Positions 43,984 to 52,975 of a DNA stretch of 64,000 bases are shown here, in pieces. Positions within the stretch are counted from its first letter, which is position 1; every line of letters starts with the position of its first letter. The notes beneath the pieces are model-generated. The model was given only the letters and a program-made list of their open reading frames with translations. It did not search any database and had not been told where the DNA came from. Where the stretch lies: assembly GCA_036004685.1 (NCBI GenBank), contig DASYRE010000054.1, positions 1 to 64,000 on the forward strand, written 5' to 3'. This stretch comes from Candidatus Polarisedimenticolia bacterium. Lineage in GTDB: Bacteria > Acidobacteriota > Polarisedimenticolia > Gp22-AA2 > AA152. The position numbers were made by a program, and so were the translations under genes.

Positions 43984-46209
43984 ATGGAAGTCCAGGTCGG
44001 CAGCACCATCTCGCACTACCGGATCCTGCGCAAGCTCGGCTCCGGGGGCATGGGCGTGGTCTACGAGGCGGAGGACGGCCAGCTCGGCCGGCGGGTCGCC
44101 GTCAAGTTTCTCTCCGAGGCGATGGAGCAGGATCCCTCCACCCTCGAGCGCTTCCAGCGGGAGGCGCGGGCAGCCTCCTCGCTCAACCATCCCGGCATTT
44201 GCACCGTCCATGCGATCGAGGAGCACGAAAAGCGGCACTTCATCGTGATGGAGCTGCTGGAGGGGGAAACCCTCGCGCAGCGCATGGCCCGCCAGCCCCT
44301 CGAGATCGGCGAGCTCCTCGATCTCGGGATCCAGATCGCCGACGCGCTCGAGTCGGCGCATTCGAAGGGGATCGTGCACCGGGACCTCAAGCCGGTGAAC
44401 CTGATCATCAACGCGCGCGGCCAGCTGAAGATTCTCGATTTCGGCCTGGCCAAGGTGGGGGCGGGGGGCGGCCCCGTGGATCGCGCCGGCGAACCCTCTC
44501 AGGCCGAGACGATGCTCAAGTCGGGGCAGCTGACGACGGCGGGGGCGGTGCTCGGGACCGTCTCCTACATGTCTCCGGAGCAGGCGCGCGGGCTGCTGAC
44601 CGATGCGCGCACCGACCTGTTCTCTCTCGGAGCCGTCCTCTACCAGATGGCGACGGGGCAGCTGCCGTTCCCGGGAGATACGCAGCCGGTGGTGTTCGAG
44701 GCGATCCTGAACCGCCCGCCGCGGCCGCTCTCCGAGGCCAACCCCCGGATGCCCGCCGAGCTGGCAAGGATTCTCGAAAAGGCGCTCGAAAAGGACCGGA
44801 ACCTCCGGCATCAGACCGCGACGGAGCTCAAGACCGACCTGCTGCGACTCAAGCGCGATCTCGACTCCGGGAAGCGGAAGTCGTCGGACCTATCCGACTC
44901 GAAAGCCTCGGACCGGGCTTCCGAGAAATCGATCGCGGTCCTGTACTTCGAGAACCTGAGCGGGAACAAGGAAGACGTCTACCTGCGGGACGGCATCACC
45001 GAGGACATCATCACGGAGCTGTCGAAAATCCGCGGGATGAAAGTCTTCTCACGACCGACCGTCCTGGGCTATCGGGACAAATCGGTGACCCCCACCCAGA
45101 TCGGCCAGCAGCTCGGCGCGGCCTACGTGCTGGCCGGGAGCCTGAGGAGCGCCGGCAGCCGGCTGCGCATCACCACCCAGCTGGTCGACACCCACACCGA
45201 CTTCCCGCTCTGGTCCGAGCGCTACGACCGTGAGATGAAGGACGTGTTCGAAGTCCAGGACGAGATCGCCCAGAAGATCGCCGCGGCCCTGCGGATCCAG
45301 CTCTCCCCGCAGGAGCAGCAGGCGCTCGCGGCCAAGCCCACCGACAACATGCAGGCCTATGATCTCTACCTGCGGGGCCGGAGCTACGCCCGGCGGCTGA
45401 CCCGGCAGGACCTCGAATTCGCGCTCCAGATGTTCGAGAACGCCGTGACCCAGGATGCGAAGTTCGCGCTGGCCTTCGCGGCGATCGCCAACGTCTGCGC
45501 CTACTACCACGCCCACTACGCGCGGGAGGACGTCTGGATTCATCGCGCCCGGGCCGCCGCCGAGCGGGCGATGGCGCTTCAGCCCGACGTGCCGGAAGTG
45601 ATGGTCGCCCAAGCGTGGATCCTCTACGCCAAGGGACAGTACGACGAGATGACGGCGATCGTGCGCAACGTCATCGCCCGCAAGCGTGACTGCGAGGGGG
45701 CCTATTACCTCCTGCTGCGCGGCCTCTACGCTTCCGGACGGTACCAGGAGGTCGCGAACGTGGCCGACGAGGCGATCGAGTCGAGCGGGACCGATTACAA
45801 CGTCTACGTTCCGATTATGAATTCGCTGGGCGCGCTGGCCAAGGAGGAGGCGCTGCGGAACATCCGGCATCGCGGGATGCAGGCGCTGGAGGCGCATCTG
45901 CGCGAGGTGCCTGAGGATGCCCGGGCCCGGATCCTGGTAGGCGTGTGGTACGCCATGGAGGGGCGCCACGAAGACGCAATCCGGGAGACCAATCTCGCCA
46001 TGCTCCTGCGCCCCAACGAGGCGATGGTCCACTACAACGCCGCCTGCACCTTCTGCCAGATCAACAAGAAGGCCGAGGCGCTCGACGCCTTGGGCAAAGC
46101 CTGGCGCAACGGGTTCAAGGACGCGGATTGGGCCCGCCGTGATCCCGATCTGGCGATCCTCCGCGGCGACCCGGAATTCGAAAAGCTTTACCCGGAAGCG
46201 CATCCCTGA
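43984..46209 (+). CDS. Ser/Thr protein kinase with TolB-like and TPR domains
   Basis: This 741-residue protein has a eukaryotic-type kinase domain (about 9-295) that is complete: GSGGMGVVYEA, K41 in VAVKF, HRDLKPVN (D134), DFG (D152) and SYMSPEQARG. A FlgO/TolB-N-like domain follows (about 315-450: SIAVLYFENLSGNKEDVYL..GITEDI, GAAYVLAGSLR), then TPR-type helical repeats to the end. No transmembrane helix is seen, so it is cytosolic. This layout is common in Acidobacteriota. The target is unknown; it lies between two oxidase loci without obvious operon links. Confidence 0.94.
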   Translation: MEVQVGSTISHYRILRKLGSGGMGVVYEAEDGQLGRRVAVKFLSEAMEQDPSTLERFQREARAASSLNHPGICTVHAIEEHEKRHFIVMELLEGETLAQRMARQPLEIGELLDLGIQIADALESAHSKGIVHRDLKPVNLIINARGQLKILDFGLAKVGAGGGPVDRAGEPSQAETMLKSGQLTTAGAVLGTVSYMSPEQARGLLTDARTDLFSLGAVLYQMATGQLPFPGDTQPVVFEAILNRPPRPLSEANPRMPAELARILEKALEKDRNLRHQTATELKTDLLRLKRDLDSGKRKSSDLSDSKASDRASEKSIAVLYFENLSGNKEDVYLRDGITEDIITELSKIRGMKVFSRPTVLGYRDKSVTPTQIGQQLGAAYVLAGSLRSAGSRLRITTQLVDTHTDFPLWSERYDREMKDVFEVQDEIAQKIAAALRIQLSPQEQQALAAKPTDNMQAYDLYLRGRSYARRLTRQDLEFALQMFENAVTQDAKFALAFAAIANVCAYYHAHYAREDVWIHRARAAAERAMALQPDVPEVMVAQAWILYAKGQYDEMTAIVRNVIARKRDCEGAYYLLLRGLYASGRYQEVANVADEAIESSGTDYNVYVPIMNSLGALAKEEALRNIRHRGMQALEAHLREVPEDARARILVGVWYAMEGRHEDAIRETNLAMLLRPNEAMVHYNAACTFCQINKKAEALDALGKAWRNGFKDADWARRDPDLAILRGDPEFEKLYPEAHP

Positions 46210-46426
46210 TCCGGACGGCGTCCGATCCCGAAACAACCGGTCCCTGCGCCGGCCGATCCCCCCTGGCCTGAAGCCGCCGCCGGATTTCTTTCTTGCCTCC
46301 AGCCTCCCCGGCGCCCCCGGCGAACCGAAAGCGCGGCCGATCTCGAACGGGGATTCCCGCCGGAAATTTGCTTTTTCGATCGGGTTGAGCAGCCGTTGGA
46401 TAGGGCCCGCCGGCGCGAAGGCCTCC

Positions 46427-47497
46427 CTAAGCCTTCGCCCCGTAAACCCAATAGAGCATGACGTAGACCAGGACGCCGGTGATCGAGACGTAGGCCCAGA
46501 TGGGGAAGGTCCAGCGGGCGAGGCGGCGGTGGGCGGCGAAATCGAGGCGCAGAGCCCGCGCCAGCGTCACGATCGCCAGGAACGGGACGGTCGCGGCCAG
46601 GAGAGTGTGGGAAAGGAGCAGCGAGAAATAGACGGGTCGAATCCATCCGACGCCGGGGAAGCGGACCGAGCCCGCCTGAAGATGGTAGGCGACGTATGAG
46701 ATGAAGAAGAGGACCGAGGTCGCGAAGGCGGAAATCATGCAGGCGCGGTGGGCCGGTATCCGCTCCCGCCGGATGAAGAAGTACCCCCCGCAGAGGAGGA
46801 GGAAGCTCGCGGCGTTCAATCCGGCGTTCAGATGGGGCAGAGAGCGGGTGGAGAAGAGCGGGTGGAGGCTGCCGGCGAGCGCCGCGAGGTCGGCCCGCAG
46901 CTTCGCCATCTCGGCCGGATCGGTCGATTCGTAATAGCCGCGAATCCGGACCTGCGGGTCGAGAAGGACGAGCGAGACGCTGTGCAGGGTCGCCTCGGGG
47001 GAAGTGTCGACCGGCGTCTTGGAGGCTCCCGCGACCCGGAAGCCGTTCCGGATCAGCGCGTCGAGCGCCTTCGGTGGGCCGGTCACGAAGCGCCAGCGTG
47101 CCGGATCGGCCGAGAAGCCCCGGGCGTACTCGGCCAGGGCTTCCGGCGTGTCGCGCTCCGGATCGACGGTGAAGGAGATCAGGAGGGCCTCCGGCCAGCG
47201 CGGCAGCGCCCAGGTCTGCAGCTTCGCCATCTGGGCGGTGACGGTCGGGCACTGGGCGGAGCAGGAAGTGAAGATGAAGTCGGCCACCGTCACGCGCCCT
47301 TCGAGGTCGGCGCGCGTGATCGTGCGGCCGGCGCTGTCGGTGAGAGTGAAATCGGGGAGCGCGCCCAGGTCGGGCAGGGCGCGGGCCCGGCTGCCGGCGC
47401 CGTAGCGGCTCCAGAGAAAAGCGACCGCGATCGCCGCGATCACCAGGACCAGGAGGGACCAGAGCAGGCGCGTCGGCAACCGGTCGTCGCCGCTCAT
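46427..47497 (-). CDS. SCO1/SenC-DUF420 fusion, copper chaperone for oxidase assembly
   Basis: This 356-residue membrane protein has an N-terminal anchor (about 9-29), a SCO thioredoxin-like domain with the copper ligands in TSCSAQCP and the later His in ATLHSVSLVLLDP, and a C-terminal four-helix DUF420 domain (LPHLNAGLNAASFLLLCGGY, SYVAYHL, SHTLLAATVP). SCO proteins deliver copper to the CuA site of subunit II, and DUF420 proteins are often encoded beside oxidases; here they are one polypeptide. The ATG overlaps the stop of the upstream ABC permease (ATGA). The divergent oxidase operon fits its role. Confidence 0.92.
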   Translation of the reverse strand: MSGDDRLPTRLLWSLLVLVIAAIAVAFLWSRYGAGSRARALPDLGALPDFTLTDSAGRTITRADLEGRVTVADFIFTSCSAQCPTVTAQMAKLQTWALPRWPEALLISFTVDPERDTPEALAEYARGFSADPARWRFVTGPPKALDALIRNGFRVAGASKTPVDTSPEATLHSVSLVLLDPQVRIRGYYESTDPAEMAKLRADLAALAGSLHPLFSTRSLPHLNAGLNAASFLLLCGGYFFIRRERIPAHRACMISAFATSVLFFISYVAYHLQAGSVRFPGVGWIRPVYFSLLLSHTLLAATVPFLAIVTLARALRLDFAAHRRLARWTFPIWAYVSITGVLVYVMLYWVYGAKA

Positions 47498-48285
47498 CCG
47501 GTCGCTCCGCCCGTTCGGCGGCGCGCCAGCAGCGTGGCGAGCAGGAACGTCGCCAGCCCGAACGCGGCGATCGCCGGCAGGCTGGCGCGCAGCGACGGGA
47601 GATCGACCGGAAGCTCCCCGTCCGCCCCGTAGAGGATGCGCCGCAGGGCGGCGGTGCCGTAGGTCAGCGGATTGATCCGCATCACCCACGCCAGCCAGGC
47701 CGGAGCGCCGTGCGCCGGGAAGAACGCGCCGGAGAGCAGCCAGAGCGGCATCAGGAAGACGGTCATGATGGCATGGAAGCCCTGGGTCGAATCCATCCTC
47801 CAGGCGATGCAGAACGACAGCGCCGTCAGCGCGAAAGCCACCGCGAATTGCACGGCCACCGCGGCCAGGAACATGCGGATCGTCAGGTGGATCCCGGCCC
47901 AGGGGGACAAGGCCAGGAGGACCGTTCCCTGCACGAGGGCCAGCGTGGTGCCTCCGAGGACCTTCCCCAGCACGATCGCCGAGCGCGAGACGGGGGCGAC
48001 GAGAACTCCTTGGAGGAATCCCTCCCGGCGGTCCTCGATGACCGAGATGGTCGAGAAGATGGCGGTGAACAGAAGGATGAGGATGATCGTGCCGGGAAAG
48101 AAGTATTCCAGGTAGCTGAGGTCCCGGCCGCCGGTCGAAGGGCGGAACGACGCCTGCAGCCCCGCTCCGAAGAGGACCCAGAAGATCAACGGCTGCGCGA
48201 AGGCCCCGAAGACGCGGCTGCCCTGCCGGAAGAACCGCACCTGCTCGCGCCACCAAAGCGTGTAGACGCCCAGCATCGCTTTCAC
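47494..48285 (-). CDS. ABC-2 type transporter permease
   Basis: This 263-residue protein has six hydrophobic segments and is of the ABC-2 exporter family: LWWREQVRFFRQGSRVFGAFAQPL, SYLEYFFPGTIILILLF, SVIEDRREGFLQGVLVAPVSR and MPLWLLSGAFFP..NPLTYG. It forms the membrane channel with the ATPase whose stop it overlaps (GTGA at 48282-48285), which sets the GTG start. It also overlaps the SCO-DUF420 gene at its end. The substrate is unknown; context suggests a role in oxidase maturation, comparable to NosFY or Ccm-type exporters (inference). Confidence 0.92.
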   Translation of the reverse strand: MKAMLGVYTLWWREQVRFFRQGSRVFGAFAQPLIFWVLFGAGLQASFRPSTGGRDLSYLEYFFPGTIILILLFTAIFSTISVIEDRREGFLQGVLVAPVSRSAIVLGKVLGGTTLALVQGTVLLALSPWAGIHLTIRMFLAAVAVQFAVAFALTALSFCIAWRMDSTQGFHAIMTVFLMPLWLLSGAFFPAHGAPAWLAWVMRINPLTYGTAALRRILYGADGELPVDLPSLRASLPAIAAFGLATFLLATLLARRRTGGATG

Positions 48286-49268
48286 CGCTCCCTTCCCGCG
48301 GCGGCCGGCGCCTCCTCCTTCTCCTCCTCGCGGAAGAGGTGCCCCGTGAGGCGGATGAAGACGTCCTCGAGCGTCGGCTTTCCGACCTTGACGGCCGAGA
48401 TTTGTCCCGCGAAGCTCTCGATCAAGGAAGGCAGGAAACGGTGTCCCTCGGGCCGCTCGAGCCGCACCGCTCCGTCGACCACCTGCGCCGCCTCGCCGAG
48501 CCTCTCCCGGATGGCCTCGGCGAGCTGCGTCGGGCGCGGCGTCTCGATCCAGACGACGTCGCCGCCGATCATCGCCTTCAGCGCGTCGGGCCGGTCGAGC
48601 GCCACCAGCTGGCCGCGGCTCAGGATCCCGATCCGATCGCAACGCTCCGCCTCCTCCAGGAGATGGGTCGTGAGGAGCACGGTGACGCCGTTGTCGCGGC
48701 GGAGCCTCTCCAAGTACTCCCAGAGATCGTGACGGGCGCCTGGATCGAGCCCGGTCGCCGGCTCGTCCAGCAAGAGGATTTCGGGCCCGTGGAGGAGTCC
48801 CTTGGCCAGCTCGACCCGCCGGCAGAGGCCGCCGGAGAGGACTTCCACCCGATCGCCCGCCCGATCGGCGAGTCGGAAGCGTCCCAGGAGGTCGTCGATC
48901 CGCCCCTTAAGCGGCGCGCCCGACAATCCGTAGAGGTGCCCCTGATGCCTCAGGTTCTCCCGGACCGTGAGCTTCTTGTCCAGGCTGAAGGCTTGGAACA
49001 CGACGCCGATGCGCCGCCGGATCGCCCGGAGCGTCTCCCCGTCGGTCGAGCGGCTCAGGATCCGCCCGAACAGCGAGGCCCGGCCTTCGGTCGGGACGGC
49101 GAGCGTGGAGAGGATCCGGAAGAGGGTCGTCTTGCCGCCGCCGTTGGGACCGAGCAGCCCGAAGATCTCGCCGCGATCGACGGTGAAGCTGACCTCTCGC
49201 AGGGCTTGCCGATCGCCGTAAAGGTGCCGCAGGCCCTGGACCTCCAGGGCCGGATCGCTCCGGCTCAT
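48282..49268 (-). CDS. ABC-2 type transporter ATP-binding protein
   Basis: This 328-residue ATPase has Walker A GPNGGGKTT, a Q-loop region VFQAFSLDKKLTVREN, signature LSGGLCRRVELAKGL, Walker B ILLLDEPATGLDPGA and the switch His in TTHLLEEAERCD. The extra C-terminal domain after residue 220 (TLEDVFIRLTGHLF) is typical of drug/NodI-type exporters. The frame is open to 49487, but ATG 49268 after GGGAGTCAGAAG begins the domain. It is the first gene of a three-gene overlapping operon with the permease and SCO-DUF420. Confidence 0.94.
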   Translation of the reverse strand: MSRSDPALEVQGLRHLYGDRQALREVSFTVDRGEIFGLLGPNGGGKTTLFRILSTLAVPTEGRASLFGRILSRSTDGETLRAIRRRIGVVFQAFSLDKKLTVRENLRHQGHLYGLSGAPLKGRIDDLLGRFRLADRAGDRVEVLSGGLCRRVELAKGLLHGPEILLLDEPATGLDPGARHDLWEYLERLRRDNGVTVLLTTHLLEEAERCDRIGILSRGQLVALDRPDALKAMIGGDVVWIETPRPTQLAEAIRERLGEAAQVVDGAVRLERPEGHRFLPSLIESFAGQISAVKVGKPTLEDVFIRLTGHLFREEEKEEAPAAAGRER

Positions 49269-49421
49269 CTTCTGACTCCCAAGAGGCAGGATGATACACC
49301 GCTCCGTCGCCGGCGTCATCCGCCCGCGCGCCGCTCGCATGAAGCACGCGGGGGACTCGGCAGGTCCTGGCCGCGGGGCGCGAAACCGGCCCGAGGCCGG
49401 CGGAATCGCCCGAGAGGAGTG

Positions 49422-49450
49422 TTGACAGACGCCGGCGCGACATGTATAAA
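49422..49450 (+). promoter_or_regulatory. Housekeeping sigma-factor promoter of the oxidase operon
   Basis: A perfect TTGACA (49422-49427) and TATAAA (49445-49450) are separated by exactly 17 bases, giving a start near 49457 and a leader of about 30 bases to the subunit II ATG at 49486. The leader carries the ribosome site GCGGGAGACGC. This is the clearest sigma-70-type promoter in the window. Confidence 0.85.
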
Positions 49451-49485
49451 AGTGCGTTTTCGGGACGGAAAAAAGCGGGAGACGC

Positions 49486-50184
49486 ATGTTCGTCTGGCTG
49501 CCGGAAGTCGCCTCGACCTACGGTCCGCGCATCGACCATCTCTTCTACATCATTCTCGCCCTGACCGGCGGAAGCATGATCCTCACCGAGGCCTGCCTCT
49601 TCTGGTTCGCCTGGAAATACCGGCATCGTGAAGGGCGCCGGGCGCATTACACGCACGGAAACAAGACGATCGAAGCGGTGTGGACGGTGATCCCGGCCGG
49701 CATCCTCGTGATGCTGACCTTCATGAGCAAGTCGGTGTGGGATCTCGTGAAGCACACCAATCCCCCCAGCGACGTGAATCTGCTGATCACCGCCAGCCAG
49801 TTCAACTGGGAGGTCCGCTATCCGGGATCGGACGGCAAGCTGGATACACCAGACGACGTCGTCCTGAACAACGAGATGCACGTTCCCCTGGGCCGGCCGA
49901 CCCACATCATGCTGCGATCGAAGGACGTGATCCACAGCTTCTTCCTTCCCAACATGAGGGTGAAGCAGGATGTCGTCCCGGGGTTGACCATTCCGATCTG
50001 GTTCGAGCCGACGAAGGCCGGGAACTACGAGATCGGCTGCGCCGAGCTCTGCGGATTCGGTCATTACACGATGCACGGAATCCTGACGGTCCACCCCGCC
50101 GAGGAGTACAAAGCGTGGCTCGAGCAGGCGGAGAAGGAGGCCGGCCCCCAGGCGGCTCCCGCCGCCGACGAGGGCCCCGCATAG
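49486..50184 (+). CDS. ctaC: Cytochrome c oxidase subunit II
   Basis: This 232-residue protein has two N-terminal transmembrane helices and a periplasmic cupredoxin domain with the complete CuA site GCAELCGFGHYTM (C185, E187, C189, H193, M196), plus the earlier ligand His in SKDVIHSFFLPN. It receives electrons from cytochrome c and passes them to subunit I. No fused cytochrome c domain is present after the CuA domain, only an Ala/Pro/Glu tail. There is no obvious lipobox. It is the first gene of the operon behind the TTGACA/TATAAA promoter. Confidence 0.95.
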   Translation: MFVWLPEVASTYGPRIDHLFYIILALTGGSMILTEACLFWFAWKYRHREGRRAHYTHGNKTIEAVWTVIPAGILVMLTFMSKSVWDLVKHTNPPSDVNLLITASQFNWEVRYPGSDGKLDTPDDVVLNNEMHVPLGRPTHIMLRSKDVIHSFFLPNMRVKQDVVPGLTIPIWFEPTKAGNYEIGCAELCGFGHYTMHGILTVHPAEEYKAWLEQAEKEAGPQAAPAADEGPA

Positions 50185-50221
50185 TCCGGAGCCGAACCGG
50201 CCGAGACGGAGAATCAAGAGC

Positions 50222-51967
50222 ATGACCCAGTCCCACGCGAGCGCGCCCGATCACGGCCCCACCAGCTTCTGGACGAAGTACGTCTTCTCCCAGGATCACA
50301 AAGTCATCGGGATCCAGTTCATGTTCGTGAGCTTCTTCTTCATGCTCATCGGCGGCTTCCTGGCGATGATGATCCGCTGGCAGCTCGCCTACCCCGACCG
50401 CGCGCTGCCGGGGGGGAGCCTCTTCCCGTCCAGCGTCCTGGAGGAAGGCCACATCACCCCGCCGGTCTACAACCAGATCTTCACCATGCACGGGACGATC
50501 ATGATCTTCTTCGTGATCATTCCGATGCTCACCGGCGCGTTCGGAAACTACCTGATCCCCCTGATGATCGGCGCGCGGGACATGGCCTTTCCCAAGCTCA
50601 ACATGCTCTCCTACTGGGTCCTGGTCCCTTCGGCGTTCGTCATCCTGTCCAGCTTCTTCGTCCCGCTGGGGCCGGCGGCGGCGGGCTGGACCAACTACCC
50701 GCCCCTGTCGTACGACCCGCAGTGGACGGGGGTCGGCATCGGCCACACCCTCTGGCTGGTCGCGCTGCTGATGTCGGGGACCTCCTCCATCATGGGATCG
50801 CTGAACTACATCACCACCATCGTCAACATGCGTGCCCCGGGGATGTCGTTCTTCCGCATGCCGCTCACCATCTGGGCGCTGTTCGTCACCGCCATCCTCC
50901 AGCTCATGGCGACGCCGGTCCTGGCGTCGGTCCTGGGGATGCTCCTCCTGGACCGGACGGTGGGGACGCATTTCTTCGCCCCCGCCGGCGGAGGCCACGT
51001 CATCCTCTGGCAACATCTCTTCTGGTTCTATTCGCATCCGGCCGTCTACATCATGATCCTGCCGGCCATGGGATTCGTCTCCGACATCATCTCCACCTTC
51101 TCCCGCAAGCCGATCTTCGGCTATCACGCCATGGCGTACTCGATCATGGGGATCGCGGGCCTCGGCTTCATCGTCTGGGGCCATCACATGTTCCAGAGCG
51201 GCATGAACCCGACGCTGGGCACTTCCTTCATGATGTCGACGATGCTCATCGCCGTCCCTTCGGCCATCAAGACCTTCAACTGGCTGGGAACCTTGTGGCG
51301 GGGGACGATCCATTTCACGACGGCGATGCTCAACGCCATGGCCTTCGTGTCGATGTTCATCATCGGCGGGCTGTCGGGCATCTTCATGGCCTCCACCCCC
51401 GTCGACATCTTCATCCACGACACCTACTTCATCGTGGCGCACCTCCACTACGTCCTGTTCGGCGGCAGCATGTTCGGCATCTTCGCCTCCGTCCATTACT
51501 GGTTCCCGAAGATGTTCGGGAGGATGATGAGCGAGAGGTGGGGGAAAGTGCACTTCGTCCTGACCTTCATCGCCTACAACCTGACCTTCTTCCCCATGCA
51601 CCTCCTCGGGATGGGCGGGATGATGCGGCGCATCTACGATCCGACGCAGTACGACTTCCTCAAGCCGCTGCAGCCCATGAACATCTTCGTCTCGATGAGC
51701 GCCTTCACGCTCGGGTTGGTGCAGCTCATCTTCATGCTCAACTTCCTCATCAGCCTGTTCCGCGGCAAGAAGGTCGATCGGAATCCCTGGCGGGCGAACA
51801 GCCTGGAATGGGCCGCTCCGTCGCCTCCGGGACACGGGAACTTCGAGACCATTCCCACCGTGTACCGCGGCCCGTATGAATTCTCCTCGCCGGAGTCGAA
51901 GGAGGATTACCTGCCGCAGGACGTACCCTCGGCGCTTCCGGCGGGCGCGCCGGCCGGCGTCCATTGA
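50222..51967 (+). CDS. ctaD: Cytochrome c oxidase subunit I, A2-type
   Basis: This 581-residue, roughly 12-helix catalytic subunit has the haem and CuB ligands in MHGTIMIFF, WFYSHPAVYIMILP, WGHHMF and HDTYFIVAHLHYVL. The helix VI motif is YSHPAVY, not HPEVY. It therefore lacks the D-channel Glu and carries the Tyr-Ser pair of A2-type oxidases such as caa3 of Rhodothermus. It reduces oxygen to water with proton pumping. It lies between ctaC and the haem A genes and is co-transcribed with them. Confidence 0.96.
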   Translation: MTQSHASAPDHGPTSFWTKYVFSQDHKVIGIQFMFVSFFFMLIGGFLAMMIRWQLAYPDRALPGGSLFPSSVLEEGHITPPVYNQIFTMHGTIMIFFVIIPMLTGAFGNYLIPLMIGARDMAFPKLNMLSYWVLVPSAFVILSSFFVPLGPAAAGWTNYPPLSYDPQWTGVGIGHTLWLVALLMSGTSSIMGSLNYITTIVNMRAPGMSFFRMPLTIWALFVTAILQLMATPVLASVLGMLLLDRTVGTHFFAPAGGGHVILWQHLFWFYSHPAVYIMILPAMGFVSDIISTFSRKPIFGYHAMAYSIMGIAGLGFIVWGHHMFQSGMNPTLGTSFMMSTMLIAVPSAIKTFNWLGTLWRGTIHFTTAMLNAMAFVSMFIIGGLSGIFMASTPVDIFIHDTYFIVAHLHYVLFGGSMFGIFASVHYWFPKMFGRMMSERWGKVHFVLTFIAYNLTFFPMHLLGMGGMMRRIYDPTQYDFLKPLQPMNIFVSMSAFTLGLVQLIFMLNFLISLFRGKKVDRNPWRANSLEWAAPSPPGHGNFETIPTVYRGPYEFSSPESKEDYLPQDVPSALPAGAPAGVH

Positions 51968-51988
51968 GGCGGCGGCGATGAGGCCCGC

Positions 51989-52975
51989 GTGAGCTCCGCC
52001 GAGGACCGGGGCGCTCCATTCTCCCCAGCCTTGCACGGCTTCGCAGTTTTCACGGCCCTGTGCACCGTGGTCCTTCTGGTCGCGGGAGGACTGGTGACCA
52101 GCACCGGCTCGTCGCTCGCCGTTCCGGACTGGCCCCTCTCCTTCGGCCAGGTGCTTCCCAAGATGGAAGGCGGGGTCCTCTACGAGCACGGCCACCGGAT
52201 GGTCGCCTCGTTCGTCGGAGGGCTGTCGGTGGCGCTGGCCGTCTGGATCGCGCGGCGCGAGCGGCGGCGGTGGGTGAGGCGCCTGGCGTTCGCGGCGTTG
52301 CTCGCGGTGGTGCTCCAGGGAGTCCTGGGGGGCGTCACCGTTCTGATGCGCCTGCCGCTCGCCGTTTCGGTCGGGCATGCCTGTCTGGGCCAGATTTTCT
52401 TCTGCCTGGTCGTCACCCTCGCCGTGGTCACCGGGCGGGACTGGGCCGGTGCCCAGGAGGCGCGGCGATCGGACGGCGGCTTTCCGCCGCTTCCGTCGCT
52501 CTGCCTCGCGTCGACCGTCATGATCTTCATGCAGCTCGTTCTGGGGGCCCTCGTCCGGCACACCGGCTCGGGGCTGGCGATACCGGACTTTCCGCTCGCG
52601 TTCGGCCGGCTCGTGCCCCCTGTCCTGCGGGGCCAGGTCCTGATCGCGTATTTGCACCGGCTCGGAGCGCTCGGCGTGATCTTGATCGTGAGCTGGACGG
52701 CGGCTCGGATCCTGCGCCGGCACGGCGAGGTGGCGGCGCTCCGGCGCCCGGCGGTCCTGATGCTCTCCCTGCTCTTTCTGCAGGTCGCGCTGGGAGGGCT
52801 GACGGTCCTCAGCGAGCTGGCGGTCGTCCCCGCGACGGCCCACGTCGTCACGGGGGCGCTGCTCCTCGCGACGGCCTGGGTCGCCACCCTCCGGAGCTTC
52901 CGGAGGATCGCGCCGCCGGACGTGACCGAGCCGTCGATCCCCGCGGGCCGCCGGGAAGGATGGGCGGTGCGATGA
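51989..52975 (+). CDS. ctaA: Haem A synthase (CtaA/COX15 family)
   Basis: This 328-residue, eight-helix protein is built of two related halves. Each has the haem-ligand pattern: VTSTGSSLAVPDWPLSFG with EHGHRMVASF, and VRHTGSGLAIPDFPLAFG with YLHRLGALG. It oxidises haem O to haem A for the neighbouring oxidase. The start is GTG at 51989 after a short GAGG; its stop overlaps the ctaB start by ATGA, so the two are translationally coupled. Order ctaC-ctaD-ctaA-ctaB supports the assignment. Confidence 0.93.
   Translation: MSSAEDRGAPFSPALHGFAVFTALCTVVLLVAGGLVTSTGSSLAVPDWPLSFGQVLPKMEGGVLYEHGHRMVASFVGGLSVALAVWIARRERRRWVRRLAFAALLAVVLQGVLGGVTVLMRLPLAVSVGHACLGQIFFCLVVTLAVVTGRDWAGAQEARRSDGGFPPLPSLCLASTVMIFMQLVLGALVRHTGSGLAIPDFPLAFGRLVPPVLRGQVLIAYLHRLGALGVILIVSWTAARILRRHGEVAALRRPAVLMLSLLFLQVALGGLTVLSELAVVPATAHVVTGALLLATAWVATLRSFRRIAPPDVTEPSIPAGRREGWAVR

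Noticed and set aside
49907-52843. 978-residue open frame on the minus strand
   Set aside because: It is antisense to ctaC-ctaD-ctaA with no domain-like sequence (His/Arg/Asp-rich).
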